A stretch of DNA of 64,000 bases from Dehalobacter sp. CP (GTDB lineage: Bacteria; Bacillota_B; Desulfitobacteriia; Desulfitobacteriales; Syntrophobotulaceae): positions 1 through 64,000 of the forward strand of contig VMEE01000016.1 of NCBI GenBank assembly GCA_009910795.1, in the 5' to 3' direction. Positions 17,539 to 25,430 of this stretch are shown piece by piece. How positions within the stretch are numbered: the stretch's first letter is position 1; each line of letters begins with the position of its first letter. Under the pieces are notes generated by a model. That model made no database searches, was not told the DNA's origin, and saw only the letters and a program-made list of their open reading frames with translations. A program made the position numbers and the translations under genes.

Positions 17539-17551
17539 AGGATGTGAACAG

Positions 17552-19234
17552 ATGAACCTCGCTTCAAGATACATCGGGAAAACCGATTTTGATTCTTATG
17601 AAGATTTTTGTGCGAATTATCAAGTGAAAGTACCTGACAATTTCAATTTTGCGTATGATATCGTCGATGAATATGCCCGTCTGGAACCAGAGCGTCCAGC
17701 GCTGGTCTGGTGCGACGACCACGGTAATGAACGGATCTTTACCTTTGCCGACCTGAAAAAATACTCAGATAAAACGGCGAACATGTTAAGCAAAGCTGGG
17801 ATCGGCAAAGGCGACAAAGTCATGCTGATCCTGAGAAGGCGTTATGAAGTATACATAGCGATTCTGGCTCTGGCCAAAATCGGCGCGATCTATATTCCTT
17901 CTTCCAATCAGCTTACGCAGAAGGATATTATTTATCGAAATAATGCCGCATCGATTAAAGCGATCATCGCCTATCATGATCCGGTAATTCTCGACCATGT
18001 CGAAGCTTCCAGGGAAGAATCGTCAACGCTCGAAACGCTGTTTCTGGTTGGGGCCCGGCGTCCCGGCTGGGTTGATTTTGACAGCAGCCTGGAGGCCGCT
18101 TCCGAAAACTGGGTCCGGCCGACAGGTGCTGACGCTACAATGAATGACGACACAATGATCATCTATTTCACGTCAGGGACCACGAGCATGCCCAAAATGG
18201 CCATTCAGAGCTTCACCTATCCGCTTGGTCATATTGTGACGGCCAAATACTGGCAGCGCGTCGTGGACGGCGGGCTTCACCTGACGGTTTCCGATTCCGG
18301 CTGGGCTAAATTCGGCTGGGGGAAAATTTACGGCCAGTGGATTTGCGGCGCGGTGCAGTTTGTCTATGATATGGACAAGTTTATCCCGGAAAAGCTTTTG
18401 GAAATGATGCAAAAATATAAGTTATCCACGTTTTGCGCACCGCCGACAATTTATCGTTTCCTGCTTGAACACAATCTCGAAAAATATAACCTGTCCTCGA
18501 TTGTTCACTGCTCCACAGCCGGAGAACCTTTAAATCCGGATGTCTTTAACCGTTTTAAAAGCATTACCGGCTTAAGCATCTTAAACGGATTTGGCCAGAG
18601 CGAGACGACCGTGCTGGTTGCCAACTTTGAATGGCTGGATATTTATCCAGGAGCGATGGGCAAACCGAATCCAGCCTACAAGATTGATGTGGTCGATGAA
18701 AACGGAGTTCCATGCCCTCCGGGAGTCGAAGGAGAACTGGTCATCCGCGAGGCTGATTCCAATAAGCCTGCCGGATTGTTCTGCGGGTACTACATGGATG
18801 AAACTGCTACCAATAAAGTGTGGTATGACGATACGTACCACACAGGGGATATGGCCTACTGGGATGAGCACGGCTTTTTATGGTTTGTTGGCCGCAATGA
18901 CGATGTCATTAAGGCTTCCGGCTACAGGATCAGTCCTTTTGAAGTTGAAAGTGCGCTGATCGAACATCCAGCCGTCGTGGAGTGTGCTGTTACCGGCGCG
19001 CCGGATGCCGTCAGGGGAACGGTCGTCAAAGCGACTGTTGTGCTGGCCAAAGGCTATACGGCTTCTGAATTGTTAAAAAAAGAGATCCAGGACTATGTTA
19101 AAAAGGTGACGGCTCCGTATAAATACCCGAGAATTCTCGAATTTGTCGACGAACTGCCGAAGACGATCGGCGGCAAGATCAAACGCGCCCAGATCCGGCG
19201 TGAAGACACGGAAAAGTTTCAGGATAAAGAATAA
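17552..19234 (+). CDS. AMP-forming acyl-CoA synthetase (medium-chain/acetyl type)
   Basis: The 560-residue protein carries the adenylate-forming motifs: P-loop YFTSGTTSMPKM, GFGQSETT, and YHTGDMAYWDEHGFLWFVGRNDDVIKASGYRI; the catalytic Lys is in TIGGKIKR. The overall pattern is closest to ACSM/medium-chain acyl-CoA or benzoate-CoA type ligases. It converts a carboxylic acid, ATP and CoA to acyl-CoA. Third gene of the PilZ/XRE-cupin/ligase operon, ended by the terminator at 19275. Confidence 0.92.
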   Translation: MNLASRYIGKTDFDSYEDFCANYQVKVPDNFNFAYDIVDEYARLEPERPALVWCDDHGNERIFTFADLKKYSDKTANMLSKAGIGKGDKVMLILRRRYEVYIAILALAKIGAIYIPSSNQLTQKDIIYRNNAASIKAIIAYHDPVILDHVEASREESSTLETLFLVGARRPGWVDFDSSLEAASENWVRPTGADATMNDDTMIIYFTSGTTSMPKMAIQSFTYPLGHIVTAKYWQRVVDGGLHLTVSDSGWAKFGWGKIYGQWICGAVQFVYDMDKFIPEKLLEMMQKYKLSTFCAPPTIYRFLLEHNLEKYNLSSIVHCSTAGEPLNPDVFNRFKSITGLSILNGFGQSETTVLVANFEWLDIYPGAMGKPNPAYKIDVVDENGVPCPPGVEGELVIREADSNKPAGLFCGYYMDETATNKVWYDDTYHTGDMAYWDEHGFLWFVGRNDDVIKASGYRISPFEVESALIEHPAVVECAVTGAPDAVRGTVVKATVVLAKGYTASELLKKEIQDYVKKVTAPYKYPRILEFVDELPKTIGGKIKRAQIRREDTEKFQDKE

Positions 19235-19274
19235 CTTTAACGTATATCCATCAATCGTTAAATATTGTCTGATG

Positions 19275-19304
19275 CACCCCACAATTATCGTGGGGTGATT
19301 TTAT
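19275..19304 (+). terminator. Terminator of the PilZ/XRE/ligase operon
   Basis: CACCCCAC pairs with GTGGGGTG, loop AATTATC, followed by ATTTTAT. Confidence 0.8.
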
Positions 19305-19418
19305 ACCTTGAAAAATGGTTGGATTTCCATGTAAAATGAACCATAAATAATCATCATGAAAAAAGTTCATTTGAAAGTAATGATGGATCTATGTTGTTGC
19401 TAAAGAAAGGATAAACTG

Positions 19419-20456
19419 ATGTTTCCGAGCGATTTAAACTATAGAATGCCTGCGGAATGGGCCAGACACGAACGAACCTTTATTTCCTGGCCGGTTCGGT
19501 CATCGATGTGCCATCCGGAAAATTACGAGGCTGTTTGTGAGGGTTATGCCGACATTATTCGAGCCATCGAGGAATTTGAACCCGTCACCGTATTGGTAAA
19601 CCCCGACGAACGATCCCTGCTCGAAGGCCGCTTTCGGAACAGGCAGATCGAGCTCCTGCCGCTGGCGCACAATGATGCCTGGCTTCGGGATAACGGGCCG
19701 ACGTTTATCGTCAATGATCAGGGAGATACAGCCGGCATCAATTGGCACTTCAATGCCTGGGGCGGCAAATATCCGGACTGGGATCTGGACAACCAGGTCG
19801 TGCCCCAAATATTGAAGCACCTCGGCCTGAAACCGTTTGATGCGCCGCTGATTATGGAAGGCGGCTCGCTGCACGTGGACGGAGAAGGTACACTCTTGAC
19901 AACGGCCGAATGCCTGCTCAATCCGAACCGCAACCCTGATCTTTCCCGGGAGCAGATTACGGAACTATTGAAGAAATATTTGAATATCCACAAAGTCATC
20001 TGGCTGGAAAAAGGCTTATGTGGAGATGAAACAGACGGACATGTCGATAACATCGCCTGTTTTGCGTCGCCTGGCAAAATCCTGATTCAGGTCTGTGATG
20101 ACCCTTGCGATCCGAATTATGCGATTACCCGGGAAAACCTCGCAGTGTTAAACCGGGAAACAGACGCCAGAGGAAGAACCCTTGAAATCATCCCAATACA
20201 GCAGCCTCCCGCCGTATTTGCTGACGGAAAACGGCTGACGCTGAGTTATTTGAACTTTTACTTTGTCAACGGCGGAATCATTTTACCTGTATTCGGCGGC
20301 CAGGCTGCCGAAACAGATGCCATGGCTATTCGAACCCTGAGCGGGATCTTTCCGGAAAGACGGATCCGAACCATTAATGGAATGGCCATTATTAGGGAAG
20401 GCGGAAATGTTCACTGTACCACCCAGCAGATGCCTGCTGTAAACCGTTTAAGGTGA
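19419..20456 (+). CDS. aguA: Agmatine deiminase
   Basis: The 345-residue enzyme of the peptidylarginine-deiminase-like family hydrolyses agmatine to N-carbamoylputrescine and ammonia. Visible motifs are WARHERTFISWP, AWLRDNGPTF, EGGSLHVDGEG, GDETDGHVDN and the catalytic Cys in GGNVHCTTQQ near the C-terminus. The next gene encodes the following enzyme of the pathway. No arginine decarboxylase is in the window, so agmatine comes from elsewhere or from outside. Start: ATG after AAAGGAT. Confidence 0.96.
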   Translation: MFPSDLNYRMPAEWARHERTFISWPVRSSMCHPENYEAVCEGYADIIRAIEEFEPVTVLVNPDERSLLEGRFRNRQIELLPLAHNDAWLRDNGPTFIVNDQGDTAGINWHFNAWGGKYPDWDLDNQVVPQILKHLGLKPFDAPLIMEGGSLHVDGEGTLLTTAECLLNPNRNPDLSREQITELLKKYLNIHKVIWLEKGLCGDETDGHVDNIACFASPGKILIQVCDDPCDPNYAITRENLAVLNRETDARGRTLEIIPIQQPPAVFADGKRLTLSYLNFYFVNGGIILPVFGGQAAETDAMAIRTLSGIFPERRIRTINGMAIIREGGNVHCTTQQMPAVNRLR

Positions 20457-20677
20457 GTGTATGAATTGCCCAACAACATATACGAAAATTTGAAAAATAT
20501 AAATGAAGAGAAGGGCGTAACAGATACATCTTTTATATGTTGCGCTCTTCTGCGTTGTGGTTTTTTTCTGCATCATGTAAAATAGAAAATGCATACAAAT
20601 TAACAAAATAGTAGAAACACCTGTAAGATCAGGTTCAGAACACACCGAAATCAGGCAGTTGGGAAGGAATATTAACG

Positions 20678-21550
20678 ATGAGAAACGTCAAAGTGGCAGC
20701 AACCCAGATGCGCTGCACCAGTAACGTTGAAGAAAATATTGCCGGGGCGGAGACACTGGTCAGGGAGGCAGCAGCCCGGGGAGCGCAGATCATCTTGTTG
20801 CAGGAGCTGTTCGAAACCCCGTATTTCTGTCAGAAAGAAAAATCGGATTTTTACGTTTATGCTGCTGAGCTAGAAAACAATCAAGCAGTCAAACATTTCC
20901 GGAAAATTGCCAGAGAGCTGGAGATCGTCCTGCCGATCAGCTTTTATGAGAAGAAAAACTATGCGCGCTATAATACGATTGCCATGATCGATGCCGACGG
21001 CGATATCCTTGGCAAATACAGAAAGAGTCATATCCCCGACGGACCAGGCTATGAGGAGAAATTCTATTTTAACCCCGGTGACACAGGCTTTAAAGTCTGG
21101 CAGACGCGCTACGCCAAGATTGGAGTCGGCGTCTGTTGGGATCAATGGTACCCGGAAGCTGCCCGCTGCATGACCCTGATGGGGGCGGAGATCCTGTTAT
21201 ATCCGACAGCCATCGGTTCAGAACCGCTGGATCAGACGATCGATTCCAAAGACCATTGGCAGGCCTGCATGCTCGGCCATGCTGCCGCGAACCTGATCCC
21301 GGTGGTCGCATCCAACCGGATTGGTGTCGAGGAAGAGGATGATTCCAAAATCACCTTCTATGGTTCTTCTTTCATTGCCGGGCCGCAGGGCAATAAGATA
21401 GCGGAGGCCGGACGAAACGAAGAAACTGTTCTAGTCGCGGAATTTGATCTGGACCAGCTCGAGGTTCAGCGGCTGGAGTGGGGGATCTTTAGAGACCGCC
21501 GGCCTGATTTATACAGAGTGATTACTTCCTATGACGGGGAACTTACTTAA
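20678..21550 (+). CDS. aguB: N-carbamoylputrescine amidase
   Basis: The 290-residue nitrilase-superfamily enzyme converts N-carbamoylputrescine to putrescine, CO2 and ammonia. The Glu-Lys-Cys triad is clear: LQELFETPYF, YRKSHIPDGPGYEEKFYF, and GVGVCWDQWYPEAAR. The 221-bp gap after aguA contains an imperfect hairpin around 20501-20570 followed by a T-run, so some transcription may stop between the two genes. Start: ATG after GGGAAGGA. Four 19-bp tandem repeats begin right after its stop. Confidence 0.96.
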   Translation: MRNVKVAATQMRCTSNVEENIAGAETLVREAAARGAQIILLQELFETPYFCQKEKSDFYVYAAELENNQAVKHFRKIARELEIVLPISFYEKKNYARYNTIAMIDADGDILGKYRKSHIPDGPGYEEKFYFNPGDTGFKVWQTRYAKIGVGVCWDQWYPEAARCMTLMGAEILLYPTAIGSEPLDQTIDSKDHWQACMLGHAAANLIPVVASNRIGVEEEDDSKITFYGSSFIAGPQGNKIAEAGRNEETVLVAEFDLDQLEVQRLEWGIFRDRRPDLYRVITSYDGELT

Positions 21551-21551
21551 T

Positions 21552-21627
21552 ATTCATACATTTATTGATTATTCATACATTTATTGATTATTCATACATT
21601 TATTGATTATTCATACATTTATTGACA
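21552..21627. repeat. Four tandem 19-bp repeats ahead of the c-di-GMP riboswitch promoter
   Basis: The unit ATTCATACATTTATTGATT occurs at 21552, 21571, 21590 and 21609. The last copy ends GACA instead of GATT and so creates the -35 box of the promoter at 21622. The repeats are perfect and have no spacers, so this is not a CRISPR array. They could bind a regulator or act as an AT-rich UP region. Confidence 0.95.
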
Positions 21628-21650
21628 GATTTCGTGTATTTTACTATAAT
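21622..21650 (+). promoter_or_regulatory. Consensus sigma-A promoter for the riboswitch/GGDEF-HD-GYP unit
   Basis: TTGACA (21622-21627), a 17-base spacer and TATAAT (21645-21650) match the consensus exactly. Transcription would start near 21657, just before the aptamer. Confidence 0.92.
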
Positions 21651-21663
21651 TGAGTTAAAATCA

Positions 21664-21749
21664 TATGATCCATTGGCAAACCTGTTGAAAAGCAGGGACG
21701 CAAAGCTACGAGTCTAAGTGCTGAAGCATATTGACAGTCGGGTTGCACA
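21664..21749 (+). promoter_or_regulatory. c-di-GMP-I (GEMM-I) riboswitch
   Basis: The GEMM-I core is present: GGCAAACC, the P2 stem CCTGTT/AGCAGG capped by a GAAA tetraloop, GACGCAAAGC, the receptor side CTACGAGTCTAAG, the P3 arm and the closing CGGGTTGCA. It senses c-di-GMP. It lies between a consensus promoter and a terminator, and so controls the GGDEF/HD-GYP gene that follows, whose own domains can make and break c-di-GMP. Confidence 0.95.
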
Positions 21750-21762
21750 CAGAAGATGAAAA

Positions 21763-21792
21763 CCGCGGCTGCTTTGGCCGCGATTTTTTTTT
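21763..21792 (+). terminator. Expression-platform terminator of the riboswitch
   Basis: CGCGGC (21764-21769) pairs with GCCGCG (21777-21782), followed by a run of nine T residues. It lies between the aptamer and the GAGGGAGG ribosome binding site, so ligand binding probably decides read-through. Which direction (on or off) cannot be told by eye. Confidence 0.88.
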
Positions 21793-21806
21793 GAGGGAGG
21801 ATCTAC

Positions 21807-23480
21807 ATGACAGCGGATTCCATCGTTGCAGCCAGTATTTCGATTACCCTGGTGTTGTTGATATCTTACGGTTTTTTATATTTTTCCGAGAAGAAACATT
21901 ATTTCTTGGCATGGAGCCTTTCTATTGTAATGATGATGATTACCTACCTTTCCAGAATTGCATTGCTGGAAACCGGCAGCCAGTCGCTGGTGCTTCCAAT
22001 TATCAACTATGCCTCTTCGATCGCAGGCTACTGGCTGGTATTCAAGGGTACGCAGCTATTTTTTAAGAAAAGCTATCCGGTGTTCTGGGATATCAGCGCA
22101 GGCTTTTTGATCCTTACTTTTATATGTATTACTGTCCAGGGACTCCCGACAACCGCTCTTTTACTTCTGTCTGTTGTCTGCATCATCGCATTGTTGTCCA
22201 AAGCAGCTATGACATGCTTAAAAGCAAAAACACCGCAAAGCCCGATCAGAATAATGCTTGGCTATACTTATATTTTTTGGGCCTTGTCGATTTTATTCTA
22301 CCCGCTGTGCAAATTTATGAAGGTTATTCCATCACCTGTCGGTTATTTAGTTGCCGGCGTCGTTGGTCTGCTTGCTTATCTCAATATGCAGGCCCTGTAC
22401 TTTCAAAGCATCCGGGAGGAGCTCGAAAGCAAAGAAGCTAATATCAGGAACCTTATTGTTTATGACAAATTAACCGGCGCCTACAGCCGTACTTATTTTG
22501 AAAACACGCTGGAAAATTTCCTGGAAAAGACCCTCATGCCTGCAACATTGGTCATGGGGGATTTTAATGGTCTGAAACTAATCAACGACACCTTTGGTCA
22601 TGAAAAAGGGGATGAATTACTTGCTGACGGGGTCAGAATCATGCAGGAGACTATCGGCCCGGAGAATGTGATTATCCGGTGGGGTGGGGACGAGTTTATC
22701 ATTATCATGCCTGGTATGCCGCTTGACCAGGCCGGCGTCCTTTTAAACAATGTCAAGAGCAACCTAAAAATCTCCCGCCCGAAAACAGTACCGATCGACA
22801 TTTCGTTTGGCCTGACGATTTATGAGAACAGGAAACACTCTCTGACAGAAATGATCAACCAGGCTGAGGAAAAAATGTATAGCAATAAACTGAATGAAAG
22901 CAAGAAAACCCGCCTTGCGATCATCGAGTTCCTGGAAAAACTGCTCTGGGAAAAAGATTATCAGACGGAAGCCCATGTCATGAGGCTAAAAAGTTTGGTA
23001 AGTAAATTCGGTAGTCAGATCGGCTTATCCCCAAGAGAGATCGTCGAACTTGTCCAGGTTGCGATGCTGCATGATATCGGCAAAATTGGTGTTCCCGGGG
23101 AAATCTTAAAAAAACAAGGTGACTTGACCCCGGAAGAATGGAGCATTATGAAAAAACATTCCGAAATCGGCTATCGGATCACGCAGTCTTCCATGGAATT
23201 AGCGCATGTCTCGGAAGCCGTTCTCGGTCATCATGAATGGTGGAATGGGAAAGGTTACCCGCAGGGGTTGAAAGAAGATGAAATTCCGCTGTTCTCGAGA
23301 ATTGTATCCATTGTTGATTCCTACGATGTGATCACGCATGAAAGGCCTTATAAACGGGCCATGGACCCGTATAGTGCACTTGTTGAAATCAATAAATGCG
23401 CCGGCAAACAGTTTGATCCGTATCTGGTCACTGTTTTTAACAAGATTATGCAGGAATCCCTTGTTGTGAATGATAGATAG
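21807..23480 (+). CDS. Membrane GGDEF / HD-GYP bifunctional c-di-GMP enzyme
   Basis: The 557-residue protein begins with about seven hydrophobic segments (1-205). A GGDEF domain follows (about 215-380) with an intact RWGGDEF and no RxxD inhibitory site just before it. An HD-GYP domain (about 385-557) has HDIGK, HSEIGYRI, GHHEWWNGKGYP and DSYDVIT. So one protein can, in principle, both make and degrade c-di-GMP. It lies under a c-di-GMP-I riboswitch and is therefore in a feedback loop. Start: ATG after GAGGGAGG. A terminator follows. Confidence 0.94.
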   Translation: MTADSIVAASISITLVLLISYGFLYFSEKKHYFLAWSLSIVMMMITYLSRIALLETGSQSLVLPIINYASSIAGYWLVFKGTQLFFKKSYPVFWDISAGFLILTFICITVQGLPTTALLLLSVVCIIALLSKAAMTCLKAKTPQSPIRIMLGYTYIFWALSILFYPLCKFMKVIPSPVGYLVAGVVGLLAYLNMQALYFQSIREELESKEANIRNLIVYDKLTGAYSRTYFENTLENFLEKTLMPATLVMGDFNGLKLINDTFGHEKGDELLADGVRIMQETIGPENVIIRWGGDEFIIIMPGMPLDQAGVLLNNVKSNLKISRPKTVPIDISFGLTIYENRKHSLTEMINQAEEKMYSNKLNESKKTRLAIIEFLEKLLWEKDYQTEAHVMRLKSLVSKFGSQIGLSPREIVELVQVAMLHDIGKIGVPGEILKKQGDLTPEEWSIMKKHSEIGYRITQSSMELAHVSEAVLGHHEWWNGKGYPQGLKEDEIPLFSRIVSIVDSYDVITHERPYKRAMDPYSALVEINKCAGKQFDPYLVTVFNKIMQESLVVNDR

Positions 23481-23500
23481 GTAACTGCCAAATATTTAAA

Positions 23501-23537
23501 AGATACCCGCGAGCTCTGTACCGGCGGGTATCTTTCT
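23501..23537 (+). terminator. Terminator of the GGDEF/HD-GYP gene
   Basis: AGATACCCGC (23501-23510) pairs with GCGGGTATCT (23524-23533), followed by TTCT. The stem is strong but the T-run is short. Confidence 0.75.
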
Positions 23538-23626
23538 GCTAATCTAAGGGTATTGGAGTCCCCCAACCAAAGGATTAAATATAAATCATTGATTAATAAG
23601 CCAGATAGAGATTGGGGCAGTAATAG

Positions 23627-24316
23627 ATGAACGCAATAGATGATGAAAAAACGAAATGTCTAATCATTCATGGGTTTGGTGGTGGGGTACACGAAGTGAA
23701 GCCTTTGGCCGAATATTTGACTGCTCTTGGTTATGATGTTGTTTGTCCTATATTAAAAGGCCATTCAACAACCAGACATGAAATGAAAAAAGCAACGTAC
23801 ATGGACTGGATAGATTCTGCTGAACGTGAACTTTTAAGATTGAAAGAAATTGAGGATGAGATTCTGCTGATAGGGTTCTCCATGGGAGGGCTGATTGCAT
23901 TTAATCTTGCCTGTAAACATCATATCAAGGCCATAGTAACAATCAATACTCCCATCTTCTATTGGAATATATACCAAGTGTTTCGTAATATCGTGGATGA
24001 CATCAAGAACAAGAAGTCTAACCATATCAAGAGATATTTACAAGCAAAAAAAATCTCACCGTTTTTGTCTATGATCCAATTCCTGTTATTATTGCACCAA
24101 ACAAAGCCAAAATTAAAGAAAATAGATTGTCCTATCCTAATTATTCAGGCTGAAGATGATGATACTGTAAGAAGAAAGAGTGTGGATTATATCAATAAAC
24201 ATGTGTCTTCAGACAGGAAAAAGATTAGATATTTTCAAAAAGGCGGTCATTTGATCCTTCTGAGTCCGATGGCTGAACAGGTGATGCTATGTGTTGAAGA
24301 TTTTTTACAAATGTGA
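23627..24316 (+). CDS. Alpha/beta hydrolase, Est30-like carboxylesterase
   Basis: The 229-residue protein has HGFGGG near the N-terminus, the nucleophile motif GFSMGG (Ser near residue 87), the Asp in QAEDDDTV and the His in GGHLILL. The size and the GHSTTRHEM stretch match the thermostable carboxylesterase Est30 group, which acts on short-chain esters. No signal peptide. The codon use is more AT-rich than in the genes to its left. The ribosome binding site is weak (GGGG). It ends 14 bases before the convergent membrane protein gene. Confidence 0.85.
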   Translation: MNAIDDEKTKCLIIHGFGGGVHEVKPLAEYLTALGYDVVCPILKGHSTTRHEMKKATYMDWIDSAERELLRLKEIEDEILLIGFSMGGLIAFNLACKHHIKAIVTINTPIFYWNIYQVFRNIVDDIKNKKSNHIKRYLQAKKISPFLSMIQFLLLLHQTKPKLKKIDCPILIIQAEDDDTVRRKSVDYINKHVSSDRKKIRYFQKGGHLILLSPMAEQVMLCVEDFLQM

Positions 24317-24330
24317 TTGCAAAATGGTTC

Positions 24331-24783
24331 TTATGATGCGCTTTTCTTATAACCTTTAAATAAATAATAGCGAAACAGTAGTCCTAGCGTAATCCCGAAC
24401 ACAATTGAACCAATCATTTCTGAATAATAATCATTGATAGGTCTATGCGGAATAAGGTTACGCCCTTCAATAAGCCACATGAAAATGACTTCTAATGTTA
24501 GCCAGTTTAATAAACTAATGCCGATACTTTTGACTATAAAATAGTCATGATCTATGAATTTAAGTGCGTAGTAAAAAACAAGAGATAATACACAACCTAA
24601 TATGATGGAATATATCGCTCCGAGGATAACATTAGGCCTGTCCAGTGTTATCATAAAGCTAGTGAGCTGATATACACTATACTTGGCAAATCCAAAAGTC
24701 ACTAGGACTCTTGTAACGATTTCATAGGGAATAGTGGATATAGCTCCCATAAGCATAACTAAAGTTGGTTTATCACATTTCAT
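24331..24783 (-). CDS. Small four-helix membrane protein, function unknown
   Basis: The 150-residue protein has about four membrane helices. The first runs LVMLMGAISTIPYEIVTRVL; the others lie near residues 50-75, 82-100 and 125-143. Conserved-looking charged spots are GRNLIPHRPINDYYSE between helices 3 and 4. I cannot assign it to a named family; it resembles small YqhR-like membrane proteins of Firmicutes in size and layout. Start: ATG after AAAGGCAG on the minus strand. It is divergent from the ComX-like operon. Confidence 0.65.
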   Translation of the reverse strand: MKCDKPTLVMLMGAISTIPYEIVTRVLVTFGFAKYSVYQLTSFMITLDRPNVILGAIYSIILGCVLSLVFYYALKFIDHDYFIVKSIGISLLNWLTLEVIFMWLIEGRNLIPHRPINDYYSEMIGSIVFGITLGLLFRYYLFKGYKKSAS

Positions 24784-25237
24784 TGTTGCACTGCCTTTAT
24801 ATATAAATGTTCGAGAGTAGTATTCCCATTATAAACATTTTTACAAGTATTTTTTGCAATATGCAGTTGCTGATTATATGTTAGATGATCCGGAAAAGGA
24901 AGAAACCCTAAAAGTACAGGCATCTTATTAAATTTCAAAAAGGTAACGGCTATGTGGTTACGAAAGTTGATCCTATGATCAGTTTTAAATGAATGATGGA
25001 GGCCCATGCCCGCAGCAAACGGGACAGGGCTTTTATTTTTGCACTGTCATGGATCAAATTATAAACTTCGACAAAACATCCTAATATTCGATAAAGGAAT
25101 ATGGCGCTATTTGAAGAATTTTCCTTATAATTGATCAAGCTGAAGGAAATGTACCAGAATGAATGAAAACTTTGACTAAAGACTACTTTCAGTAAGACAA
25201 ATGGTAACTTTTTTATTATGAAAGGGGTTTTTTTAAG
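24784..25237. other. 454-bp gap before the ComX-like operon
   Basis: This gap must hold the promoters of the divergent membrane-protein gene and of the quorum-sensing operon; I found no consensus pair. On the plus strand, 24835-24992 reads like two short protein pieces in different frames (AVADYMLDDPEKEETLKV, then KFQKGNGYVVTKVDP), perhaps a decayed gene. A hairpin with a T-run follows at 25001-25041. The rest shows nothing recognisable. Confidence 0.5.
25001..25041 (+). repeat. Terminator-like 41-bp repeat, copy 1
   Basis: GGCCCATGCCCG.. CGGGACAGGGC followed by TTTTATTTTT can fold as an imperfect hairpin with a T-run. The same stretch, about 83% identical by eye, recurs at 29417-29458 inside the 3' end of the ACT/metallo-beta-lactamase gene. 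The two copies flank the ComX-Q-P-A-like operon in the same orientation. Confidence 0.6.
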
Positions 25238-25426
25238 ATGAACTATGAAGGTATTGCTAATTTGGTTCATGAATGTGTCAAAAATCCCAAGAGCATGTTA
25301 AACCAGGAAAAAGACAGTAAAGTTAAACCTAGCCAGTTTTCTGTAATTCAGAAGGTTATTTCCAGAGATGAAGTTCCCGGGACTATTGTTACACTTGAAG
25401 TAGGTCCTATGGCTACGTGGCAATAA
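25238..25426 (+). CDS. comX: ComX-like pheromone precursor
   Basis: The 62-residue peptide precursor starts MNYEGIANLVHECVKNP and ends VGPMATWQ. ComX precursors are 50-75 residues long, begin with a helical leader that often contains a VKNP-like stretch, and end with a Trp within the last few residues that is prenylated by ComQ. Here Trp61 is second from the end. The next gene, 4 bases downstream, is a ComQ-like prenyl synthase. The assignment rests on size, leader, the terminal Trp and context, because ComX sequences diverge strongly. The order X-Q is reversed relative to Bacillus Q-X. GAAAGGGG precedes the start at somewhat long spacing. Confidence 0.72.
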   Translation: MNYEGIANLVHECVKNPKSMLNQEKDSKVKPSQFSVIQKVISRDEVPGTIVTLEVGPMATWQ

Positions 25427-25430
25427 TACA

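Noticed and set aside
20501..20570. Terminator between aguA and aguB
   Set aside because: The stem is interrupted (GAAGAG-GCG-AACA pairing only), so it is mentioned under aguB and not listed as a feature.
21552..21627. Possible CRISPR array
   Set aside because: The 19-bp repeats are directly adjacent with no spacers, and no cas genes are present.
24835..24992. Decayed plus-strand gene before the ComX-like operon
   Set aside because: Two protein-like pieces in different frames are suggestive, but there is no start, no ribosome binding site and no recognised family, so it is only mentioned in the gap description.
24950..25270. 106-codon minus-strand frame antisense to the comX start
   Set aside because: It has no ribosome binding site and overlaps the comX leader and the terminator-like repeat.
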